NCBI GenBank assembly: GCA_905221145.1
Contig: CAJNCA010000014.1
Location: 1 to 9,727 of the forward strand
Length of the DNA: 9,727 bases
Source of the DNA: a bacterium
GTDB taxonomy: Bacteria > Bacillota > Bacilli > Lactobacillales > Streptococcaceae
Direction: 5' to 3'
Shown here piece after piece: positions 4,405-9,727 of this stretch. The position numbers and the translations under genes were made by a program. The notes under the pieces were generated by a model. That model was not told where the DNA came from and searched no databases. It saw only the letters and a program-made list of their open reading frames with translations. Numbering within the stretch: position 1 is the first letter of the stretch; the number at the start of each line of letters is the position of its first letter.

Positions 4405-4638
4405 ATGACTACTAATCTTAATGGAAGACCTATAATTGAAGAAATGAAGAGAGATAAGAGACTTAATCTTGTAATCACAGAAAAGCTAAAAAATGAGCTT
4501 CAGACAGGAGCTAGATTAAAGCAAACCTCTGTGAACTCACTTATCATTGAAATCTGTCAGCAATGGATTTTGGATAACTTTGAGGCTCTATCTCAATTCA
4601 ATGAACTATCAGAAAAACTAAGCAACAAGAGAGGGTAA
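4405..4638 (+). CDS. Small ribbon-helix-helix protein (CopG/Arc type)
   Basis: 77 residues from the ATG at 4405. A basic N-terminus leads to strand RLNLVIT (19-25), helix EKLKNELQTGARLKQ (26-40), then TSVNSLIIEICQQWI (41-55), the usual order of a dimeric CopG/Arc/MetJ-like fold whose paired strands read the DNA major groove. Such proteins act on plasmids as copy-number repressors or as centromere-binding partition partners. No ParA-type ATPase is encoded, so copy control or autoregulation fits better. The frame stays open upstream to a TTG at 4297, but that extension crosses the repeat region and encodes an unlikely peptide, while a purine-rich AGAGAG precedes 4405. It is nearly fused to the next gene, with 2 bp between. 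Confidence 0.78.
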   Translation: MTTNLNGRPIIEEMKRDKRLNLVITEKLKNELQTGARLKQTSVNSLIIEICQQWILDNFEALSQFNELSEKLSNKRG

Positions 4639-4640
4639 GA

Positions 4641-5528
4641 ATGAGTAACAGAACTAAAGACACCATCATAAAAGAGTTAGAACAAATTAGAAATAATATT
4701 GTAGTTAATAGTCTTCAAAATATCTTAGAAGTAAAAAATCCTAAAAATTATGATGTAGACAAACTAACAGACCAATATAACACGCTTCTAATGGAGCTTT
4801 CCTTCTGTGACTTAAATATTAGTACCGAAGGGGAAGAATGGGAAATCATTCAGCAATACTACTCCTCTGATACTTTCTCCAACGAATTGAAGACTAATAA
4901 TCCTAAAATTGAAACAATAGTCTCTCAACTAGTATCAAATAAACTATACTTTGACATAAGATATACAACTACAAATCTTATCAGAGCTATAGAATATATC
5001 AAACAGGATGTAGAAACCTCTACTTACTTCTATAATGCACAAATATGGAAACTATGCTACTTGTTCAAACTAGGTATAGATAGCACAGGAGAAATAGCTC
5101 CAGAAATGATTAACTCTTTCAAAGAAAACTATGACACAATAGTTGATAATCTAGCCTATCAACTTGCCTTTATAGAGTTAGTTAAATTGTTTGCTGATGT
5201 ACTTGAAGCTCCACAGCTTAAAAAGAATAATCTAAAAGTTGATAGAGATTCATTAAATGCTCTTCTAAACTTTGTAATACAGCATAAGATACAAGATGAG
5301 CCTGAGATAAAACCATTTAGCAATCTTACAAAGAATATCACTCTAACTAAGACACAAAGAAAACCTAAGCTTGATTATGATTTTCTTTCGCTTACTATGA
5401 TACCTAGAACTCAAATAACTGACTTTGATATAGCTTACATTGAATCTAAGAGAACATTAGAAACAGTTCTACAGCAGTATAAAAGTTTGATTTCTGTCAA
5501 ATATCTAGAAAAGAGGTCTAATTGGTAG
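4641..5528 (+). CDS. Unrecognised 295-residue protein of the replication operon
   Basis: I recognise no family. The protein is soluble, with no signal peptide or membrane segment, and is probably mostly alpha-helical. Residues 5-30 look like a helix (TIIKELEQIRNNIVVNSLQN), a middle helical region follows (about 95-200), and residues about 230-262 are basic and proline-containing. No Walker, HTH, metal or nuclease motif stands out. The gene starts 2 bp after the RHH gene behind AGAGGG, and its last 7 bases overlap the probable initiator gene, so it is tightly co-expressed with replication functions. A helicase loader, an initiator accessory factor or a partition component would fit the place, but nothing internal proves any of these. 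Confidence 0.75.
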   Translation: MSNRTKDTIIKELEQIRNNIVVNSLQNILEVKNPKNYDVDKLTDQYNTLLMELSFCDLNISTEGEEWEIIQQYYSSDTFSNELKTNNPKIETIVSQLVSNKLYFDIRYTTTNLIRAIEYIKQDVETSTYFYNAQIWKLCYLFKLGIDSTGEIAPEMINSFKENYDTIVDNLAYQLAFIELVKLFADVLEAPQLKKNNLKVDRDSLNALLNFVIQHKIQDEPEIKPFSNLTKNITLTKTQRKPKLDYDFLSLTMIPRTQITDFDIAYIESKRTLETVLQQYKSLISVKYLEKRSNW

Positions 5529-6484
5529 ATACATACATTATTGAGAGAAGAAATGATAGAAAAAATGTTGAGAAATCAGAAACCTCTTCTAGATTCATTC
5601 CTAGTTCTCGTTTGACTGTAGATAATAGTCTTATAACAAAAGACTTAATAAACTATGGACTTATAGAAAAAGCCAATACAATAGAATCCAGCTTTAGCGC
5701 TAGAGAAGCAGGGAAAAAAACAGGTTCTCTGAACTATACTACGCTAGAAGTCATTGAAAACGAATTGAACCTATCTAGATTTGAAGTAGCACTTATGAAC
5801 TCAATAGGGACACTAATAGAGGCAGGTAATGAGTTTCTAACTATCAATAGAATTTGTAGTCTTATATCTGGTAATAAATCTACACACGTAAGTAATGACA
5901 CTCGTAAGAAAGTAGAAATTTTACTTGATAATCTACATAAAACTGAAGTAGAAATTGATAGAACAGAAGTAATGGAACAATTTGGCTTAGATGGAGAATT
6001 GATAATTAAAGGTCAAATACTAAATTATGACGAAGTTATACATATTCTAAATAATAAGAAATCAAAAGCCTACAGATTCTATCGTCTACCTCTCTTATAT
6101 ACTAATGCGAAGGATATAAATCATATATACTCGCTAGAAAGTAATAGACTTTCTCTTCCTGAAGATGTACGCTTTTCAACTACAAATATTGTACTTAATC
6201 TCTATATAAACGACTTAATCAATGTCATGATTAACAAACATGGTAAATGGTCAAATAGTATTGATTTAAGTAAAATATATGAAAAGATAGAAGAAGAAAA
6301 CAATAAACTAGACACTAAATTTAAGAAAATCCCTAAACCTCTAACACCTAGACAAAAAAATACTATCAAAAACAATTCAATCAGCATATTGAATAAGTTA
6401 GTTGATAGTAAGGTAATATTAGGGTATGAATGTGAGGGAACTACAAGAGCTAAAAATGAAAAATTTGTTATTAAGCTACTGTAG
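5522..6484 (+). CDS. Probable winged-helix plasmid replication initiator
   Basis: 320 residues from a TTG start that overlaps the preceding stop by 7 bases, with GAGG at 5513-5516 and 5 bases of spacing, indicating coupled translation. Residues about 82-150 carry LSRFEVALMNSIGTLIEAGN, a threonine-initiated helix (TINRICSLISG) and then VEIDRTE. Residues about 185-320 carry LPLLYTNAKDI, a long helical stretch and a C-terminal SILNKLVDSKVILGYE. This order resembles Firmicute plasmid and ICE proteins with tandem winged helices that act like replication initiators. The strongest support is position: three 21-bp iterons begin at the first base after its stop codon, and a primase-helicase gene follows. 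The initiator would bind the iterons and recruit the helicase. Family recall is tentative and the contextual case is good. Confidence 0.65.
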   Translation: MVDTYIIERRNDRKNVEKSETSSRFIPSSRLTVDNSLITKDLINYGLIEKANTIESSFSAREAGKKTGSLNYTTLEVIENELNLSRFEVALMNSIGTLIEAGNEFLTINRICSLISGNKSTHVSNDTRKKVEILLDNLHKTEVEIDRTEVMEQFGLDGELIIKGQILNYDEVIHILNNKKSKAYRFYRLPLLYTNAKDINHIYSLESNRLSLPEDVRFSTTNIVLNLYINDLINVMINKHGKWSNSIDLSKIYEKIEEENNKLDTKFKKIPKPLTPRQKNTIKNNSISILNKLVDSKVILGYECEGTTRAKNEKFVIKLL

Positions 6485-6547
6485 TTTGACTACACGAAAT
6501 GTAAGTTAGACTACACGAAATGTAAGTTTGACTACACGAAATGTAAG
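6485..6547 (+). repeat. Three tandem 21-bp iterons
   Basis: Units at 6485-6505, 6506-6526 and 6527-6547 share the exact core GACTACACGAAATGTAAG. Each is preceded by TTT, TTA and TTT respectively, and a partial TTAGA follows the third. A 21-bp period is two helical turns, placing bound proteins on one face of the DNA. Gap-free repeats directly after a probable initiator gene and before AT-rich DNA are the hallmark of a theta-type origin. Confidence 0.93.
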
Positions 6548-6609
6548 TTAGAGAGTTTTAAAACACCCTCTAATCGCTTATGTACCAAGGGTTTACAGCA
6601 TTTAGTGAG

Positions 6610-6638
6610 TTGCCTATAAATAATATAAATTATATAAC
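6610..6638 (+). promoter_or_regulatory. Candidate promoter of the primase-helicase gene
   Basis: TTGCCT (6610-6615), a 17-bp spacer and TATAAC (6633-6638) overlap the AT-rich part of the origin. RNA would begin near 6644, so the GC-rich hairpin would form at the very 5' end of the message. Opening of the origin and transcription could therefore affect each other. Confidence 0.5.
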
Positions 6639-6641
6639 TGT

Positions 6642-6667
6642 GAGCCCCCAGCTTTAGGCTGGGGCTC
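6642..6667 (+). promoter_or_regulatory. GC-rich hairpin in the origin/primase leader
   Basis: GAGCCCCCAGC (6642-6652) pairs with GCTGGGGCTC (6658-6667), with one bulged C, around TTTAG. It is the most GC-rich spot in the window. No T tract follows, so it is not a standard terminator. It may be a 5' stabilising hairpin of the primase mRNA, or a structured primase-recognition or single-strand initiation site. Confidence 0.6.
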
Positions 6668-6702
6668 CCTCTACTCTAATGCTGTAACAACAAAGGAGAA
6701 GT

Positions 6703-8808
6703 ATGGTAATCTATTATCAAAAAGGTTACAAAAGTAACCAGTTGGAACAAATTAAAGATAAAAGCTTGATAGAGTGGTTATCAGCTTATAAAAGACCTGA
6801 CTTAACAGGTAAAACCACAACCACTGAACTAAAAGCTACAGAAGTAGAGTATCTTATCAGTGGCGAAATGTCACAGCCTATAAGAAATGATGCTAATCTG
6901 CTGAAGAGAGATGCAATCATGCTGGACTATGATTTCAAGGCTAAAGATGGTAATGAATACAAACTCACAGCCAAGGAATTAGTAGAAAAAGTAGAAACAG
7001 CTTTAACAGGTTATAACTATTTTGTCTATCCTTCATTTAGTGCTAGTGAAACTGAACCTTGTTATCATGTCATTGTCCCTCTTGATAGACCATTAGGTAA
7101 AGAAGAATATCTTTATAACTTTATCAAATTAGCTAGACTAATAAAAATCCCTGTAGATGATAAAATGCTAACTTGGTCTCAGCTAATTGGTTTACCTGTA
7201 AAAACTGATGCTAATAAAGACTTAAAGCGTAACAAGATAGTAAATAACAACCTCTATCATGCTGAAGACGTAGCAGACTTAAAAGTAATCTATGGAGCTA
7301 CTGAATCAGAAGCTATCTCTAAGTTCAAAGAGGAGCAAAAAAAGCTGTTAAATCCTACAAAACATAGAGAACCTTTACAAGCACCTCAGGAAGCCACAGG
7401 AGGCTCTCAGAGCTCTTATAAAGAAATCTCTGATGAAATAGCCCTATCTATGTTTAAAGACTATGTAGAACTCGACAGAGCCAATTTAGAGGACTATGAT
7501 AATGCTTTATCATCAATACAAGTATTAGCCAAATCTGTAAAAGAAGGAATAATAAGCAAAAGCCTAGCCCTAGAGTGCTGTGAGATAATGGCATTAGGTG
7601 ATGAGAAATGGCATAAAGAGAATATTGAAAAGCTAAACCATGCTTTTGGAGAACAAATACGAACTAAGTACAGTTTTACAGACAAGTTTGTCATTGCTGT
7701 AGGGAATATTGAGAAATATAGAGAGTACCTTCCCTTAGAGTCTGAAGTAATTGAAGGACTACTAGCTATTGATTTTGAAAAAGACACACTAGACACAGTA
7801 GATACTAAATTACTAAAACACTTATCTGAAGAGCAGAAAAAGCAACTTTATCTAAATAATAGCACAGAAAAACAGTTAGAATCATTCCTAGAAGGTATTA
7901 AAGATGAAAGTCTTGTTAAGCCTATTCCTACAGGTTTTAAGCTTCTAGATGAGACCTTAAATGGTGGAATTAAGCAAGGGCTTTACGCTATAGGGGCTAT
8001 CTCTTCACTAGGTAAAACAACCTTAGTCCATCAAATTGCTGATAATCTAGCTAAAGATGGTCATGATGTGTTATTCTTCAGTTTAGAGATGGATAAATCC
8101 CAAATGTTGAGTAAATCACTTTCTAGATTGTCTTATCAAATAGCAGAAGAAGAAGGTAAAGATACAGATAAGTTTGCCTTGTGCCATAGTGATATTGTGC
8201 AAGCTTATAAGTTACAAGGTAAGCAGGTAGAGATGTTAGATACAGCTGTAGAACTCTACAAAGCCAACTATGCTAGAAATATTAGATATGAATATGGGGC
8301 TAAATCTGGTGAAGAGATTGCTAGAGTAGTAGATAATCATATCAAATACACAGAGAAGAAGCCTATTGTTATCGTTGACTTTTTACAGTATGTTAAAGGA
8401 ACTAAGCAAGATGCTAGAATGGCAACTAATGATAATGTAGCAATACTTAAAGATTTGGTTGTAAAACATGGTATCCCTGTAATTCTTATTTCTAGTTTTA
8501 ACCGTTCTTCTTACAAGACACAAGCTAGTATGGAATCATTCAAAGAGAGTGGTGAAATAGAGTATATAAGTGATGTCCTAATTGGTCTACAGTTAAAAGG
8601 CTGTCAGGGAGACGGTGATAATATTCAAACTAAAATTGACGAAGCTAAAGCTAAGCCAATTAGAAGTGTTGAATTAAAACTATTGAAACAACGTGATGGA
8701 ATAGCAACTAGAACTATTCACTTTAAATATAATCCAAGGTTTAACTATTTTGAGGAAGATATAGTAGCTAATAGAAGAGCTGAGAAAGAGAATAGCAAGA
8801 AGAAATAG
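6703..8808 (+). CDS. Primase-helicase fusion (AEP-like primase plus DnaB/RecA-type helicase)
   Basis: 701 residues. The N-terminal part (about 50-190) looks like an archaeo-eukaryotic primase/primase-polymerase: the metal-binding D75-x-D77 (IMLDYDF), then H122 in YHVIVPLDRP, as in plasmid and phage primases. A linker and helical domain (about 225-400) leads to a DnaB-like motor. This starts at PTGFKLLDETLNGGI, with Walker A A432-ISSL-G437-K438-T439, LFFSLEM (457-463), Walker B IVIVDF with D559, SSFNRSS with R601 as a possible arginine finger, and FKESGEIEYISDV (613-624), which matches the DnaB ending. One protein would thus unwind the plasmid and lay primers. AAAGGAG lies just before the ATG. 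It is transcribed away from the iterons and ends at a bidirectional terminator. Confidence 0.88.
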   Translation: MVIYYQKGYKSNQLEQIKDKSLIEWLSAYKRPDLTGKTTTTELKATEVEYLISGEMSQPIRNDANLLKRDAIMLDYDFKAKDGNEYKLTAKELVEKVETALTGYNYFVYPSFSASETEPCYHVIVPLDRPLGKEEYLYNFIKLARLIKIPVDDKMLTWSQLIGLPVKTDANKDLKRNKIVNNNLYHAEDVADLKVIYGATESEAISKFKEEQKKLLNPTKHREPLQAPQEATGGSQSSYKEISDEIALSMFKDYVELDRANLEDYDNALSSIQVLAKSVKEGIISKSLALECCEIMALGDEKWHKENIEKLNHAFGEQIRTKYSFTDKFVIAVGNIEKYREYLPLESEVIEGLLAIDFEKDTLDTVDTKLLKHLSEEQKKQLYLNNSTEKQLESFLEGIKDESLVKPIPTGFKLLDETLNGGIKQGLYAIGAISSLGKTTLVHQIADNLAKDGHDVLFFSLEMDKSQMLSKSLSRLSYQIAEEEGKDTDKFALCHSDIVQAYKLQGKQVEMLDTAVELYKANYARNIRYEYGAKSGEEIARVVDNHIKYTEKKPIVIVDFLQYVKGTKQDARMATNDNVAILKDLVVKHGIPVILISSFNRSSYKTQASMESFKESGEIEYISDVLIGLQLKGCQGDGDNIQTKIDEAKAKPIRSVELKLLKQRDGIATRTIHFKYNPRFNYFEEDIVANRRAEKENSKKK

Positions 8809-8811
8809 ATA

Positions 8812-8848
8812 AAAAATCCCCTAGCAACAGAAGTTGTAGGGGATTTTT
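8812..8848. terminator. Bidirectional terminator between primase-helicase and XRE genes
   Basis: AAAAATCCCCTA (8812-8823) pairs with TAGGGGATTTTT (8837-8848), extended inside by CAAC (8825-8828)/GTTG (8833-8836) around AGAA. The A tract on one side and the T tract on the other let it work for both convergent genes. Confidence 0.92.
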
Positions 8849-8862
8849 GCTGTAAATGTAGA

Positions 8863-9186
8863 TTAGTTTTGAATAAGCTCAAGTAATTCTAGTAACTTAG
8901 ATACTATCTCCTTTTGTTGTGGTTGTCTTTGAATTTTTAAGAAGAGTTCTGTTAGTTCAGTATCCTGTGTTGCTGAATAAGGTAAAAAGAAATCACTCAA
9001 TGAAATTTCTAGAGCTTGAACTATACTTAGAAAAGTCTCAAGAGATATATTTCTGTGACTGTTCTCAATTTGACTAATGTAGGGAACGCTTAAATTAGTT
9101 CTCTCTGCTAGTTCTTGTTGAGTAATTTTCTTAGCTATTCTTAAATCTCTTATTTGATTATTTATGTTTTGTAGAATATTTTCCAT
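8863..9186 (-). CDS. XRE/Cro-family transcriptional repressor
   Basis: 107 residues. Residues about 11-65 form a standard HTH_3 domain: IRDLRIAKKITQQELAERT, then the recognition helix region NLSVPYISQIEN (31-42), then ISLETFLSIVQALEISLSDFF. The C-terminal ~35 residues are acidic and helical and probably serve dimerisation. No peptidase or ligand domain is attached, so induction would need a partner or a cleaving factor. AGAGG lies 8 bases before the ATG. The gene diverges from the lipoprotein operon, and the 175-bp gap holds a perfect 14-bp palindrome over the operon -35 box, consistent with repression of the operon and probably autoregulation. It converges on the primase-helicase gene at the shared terminator. 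Confidence 0.92.
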   Translation of the reverse strand: MENILQNINNQIRDLRIAKKITQQELAERTNLSVPYISQIENSHRNISLETFLSIVQALEISLSDFFLPYSATQDTELTELFLKIQRQPQQKEIVSKLLELLELIQN

Positions 9187-9250
9187 AGCTTTAACCTCTG
9201 TGATAAGTCTTACTATTCATCTTATAGGTTAAGGGTATATATTTACATTT

Positions 9251-9288
9251 ACTTTAGTTAAAAATTATTAGAAAACATTAACTAATGT
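9251..9288. promoter_or_regulatory. XRE operator pair
   Basis: ACATTAACTAATGT (9275-9288) is a perfect inverted repeat with a two-base centre, the usual form of an XRE dimer site. A degenerate copy lies at 9251-9264 (ACTTTAGTTAAAAA, reading TTTAACTAAAGT on the other strand), centred 24 bp away. TTAGTTAA (9254-9261) and TTAACTAA (9278-9285) are exact inverted copies. The right site covers the -35 of the lipoprotein operon, and the left one lies where the repressor gene's own promoter is expected. Confidence 0.65.
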
Positions 9289-9308
9289 ATATATAACTGT
9301 GGTATAAT
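9278..9308 (+). promoter_or_regulatory. Promoter of the lipoprotein/membrane operon
   Basis: A perfect extended -10 (TGGTATAAT, 9300-9308) is preceded by TTAACT (9278-9283) with a slightly long 19-bp spacer. The -35 falls inside the perfect palindromic operator, so a bound XRE dimer would block RNA polymerase. Confidence 0.7.
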
Positions 9309-9361
9309 TAGGGTAGTGTTTAACAATATTTTAAACATAAATATAAAACAGGAGACATTTT

Positions 9362-9727
9362 ATGAATAAAAAGAAAATATTGGGAGTTATATTATTGTCT
9401 ATTCTCTTTGTATTGGCTGGTTGTAGTAAGAAAGAATTAAGTAAAATTGAAATGATTGAGGGAAGCTATAATACAGATTTAGGACTGATAACTATAAGTA
9501 AGGATAAGACAATAGTTGGTTTTGGAGGTTCGAGTAAATTACATTTTAGAGAAGATGATGAAAAATTTTTAATGGAAGAAGAGAGTAAATCAAAAGATAA
9601 TGAAGCATGGTTTGAAATAAATCTCTCTTATTACAGGATTGCATGGTCTGACAGTGATAAATCACAAAAAGTTGATAATATAACGATAACTAATACATAT
9701 AATTACAAGGATAATTCAGATAAAAAA
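9362..9727 (+). CDS. Lipoprotein, first gene of the XRE-controlled operon (continues at 1)
   Basis: The frame starts at ATG 9362 behind GGAG (9351-9354) and is still open at the window end. Through the 77-bp overlap it continues to the stop at 126-128, giving 138 residues. The N-terminus has KKK (3-5), a hydrophobic core (6-18) and the lipobox L18-A19-G20-C21, so a lipid anchor on Cys21 outside the membrane is expected. The mature part is mixed, with probable beta strands (LGLITISKDKTIVGFGG, then AWFEINLSYYRIAW) and a Lys/Asn-rich tail. I recognise no family. Start, signal and operator-controlled promoter make it a real gene. Because it is first in the operon and may be abundant, it is the prime candidate for a surface effect. 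Confidence 0.88.
   Translation, partial: MNKKKILGVILLSILFVLAGCSKKELSKIEMIEGSYNTDLGLITISKDKTIVGFGGSSKLHFREDDEKFLMEEESKSKDNEAWFEINLSYYRIAWSDSDKSQKVDNITITNTYNYKDNSDKK
9651..9727. repeat. Terminal direct overlap, right copy
   Basis: Identical over all 77 bases to positions 1-77. The reading frame of the lipoprotein gene is continuous into base 78 when this copy is merged with the left one. Confidence 0.93.

Larger units (their letters stand above)
6485..6702 (+). other. Probable replication origin (oriV)
   Basis: This gene-free stretch holds, in order: the iterons; an inverted repeat TTAGAG (6548-6553)/CTCTAA (6568-6573) around the palindrome GTTTTAAAAC (6555-6564); a perfect inverted pair TTACAGCATT (6593-6602)/AATGCTGTAA (6678-6687); between that pair an AT-only run near 6615-6637 suited to strand opening; and a GC-rich hairpin at 6642-6667. 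No DnaA-box consensus was convincing by eye. The order of iterons, AT-rich tract and primase-helicase gene fits an origin that fires from left to right. Confidence 0.75.

Noticed and set aside
5159..5341. Minus-strand open frame of 60 codons
   Set aside because: It lies inside the 295-residue plus-strand gene, has no separate promoter or ribosome site, and its residues look like a shadow translation.
6202..6387. Minus-strand hydrophobic open frame of 61 codons
   Set aside because: It lies wholly inside the initiator gene. Its hydrophobic look comes from the complement of Lys/Asn/Ile-rich codons, and no start signals were seen.
6485..6547. CRISPR array
   Set aside because: The 21-bp units are directly adjacent with no unique spacers, and there are no cas genes. 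They are iterons.
6642..6667. Rho-independent terminator of the rep operon
   Set aside because: The hairpin is strong but is followed by CCCTCTACTCT rather than a T tract. It also lies at the likely 5' end of the primase message.
7494..7796. Minus-strand open frame of 100 codons
   Set aside because: It is embedded in the primase-helicase gene between its two domains, is Ser-rich shadow coding, and shows no ribosome site or promoter.

Overview
The first 77 bases (1-77) and the last 77 bases (9651-9727) are identical. The window therefore most likely represents a closed circle of 9,650 bp cut at an arbitrary point inside a gene. Joining the ends restores one intact lipoprotein gene (9362 through the junction to 128). 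AT-rich DNA, AGGAGG-type ribosome sites, extended -10 promoters (TGnTATAAT) and Gram-positive lipobox signals point to a Firmicute, most likely a Lactobacillales host such as Streptococcus. No marker fixes the genus. I see no relaxase, conjugation, antibiotic-resistance or virion gene, so a small theta-type plasmid is the best reading. An excised satellite or integrative element is the main alternative, because a tyrosine recombinase, an XRE repressor and a primase-helicase are all present.

Layout around the circle. (1) Cargo operon, 9362 via the junction to 1813: two small lipoproteins, a three-helix membrane protein with a Ser-rich linker and an extracytoplasmic domain, and a two-helix membrane protein. 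The last two share the same N-terminal ~50-residue domain. A divergent XRE repressor (8863-9186, minus) and a palindromic operator over the -35 box appear to control them. (2) A 771-bp stretch without large genes (1814-2584) holds the operon terminator, a recombinase-core-like inverted repeat, and a type I toxin-antitoxin locus: a 24-residue TxpA/BsrG-like peptide whose ribosome site lies in a 14-bp hairpin. Beside it is a convergent ~49-nt antisense RNA gene, made from a second copy of the toxin 3' region and carrying its own promoter and terminator. (3) A small HTH protein and a tyrosine recombinase, each with its own promoter. (4) A co-directional set of two ribbon-helix-helix proteins, an unrecognised 295-residue protein and a probable winged-helix replication initiator. 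(5) An origin: three exact-core 21-bp iterons directly after the rep stop codon, an AT-rich tract, a GC-rich hairpin and nested inverted repeats. (6) A 701-residue archaeo-eukaryotic-type primase fused to a DnaB/RecA-type helicase, closed by a bidirectional terminator shared with the XRE gene.

How the parts would work together (inference): the initiator binds the iterons and opens the adjacent AT-rich DNA, and the primase-helicase loads, unwinds and primes. The recombinase resolves multimers or integrates the element. The RHH proteins control copy number or segregation, and the toxin-antitoxin locus kills or arrests cells that lose the plasmid. The membrane/lipoprotein operon is the true accessory cargo; its function is unknown, and surface exclusion or phage/bacteriocin protection is only a guess.
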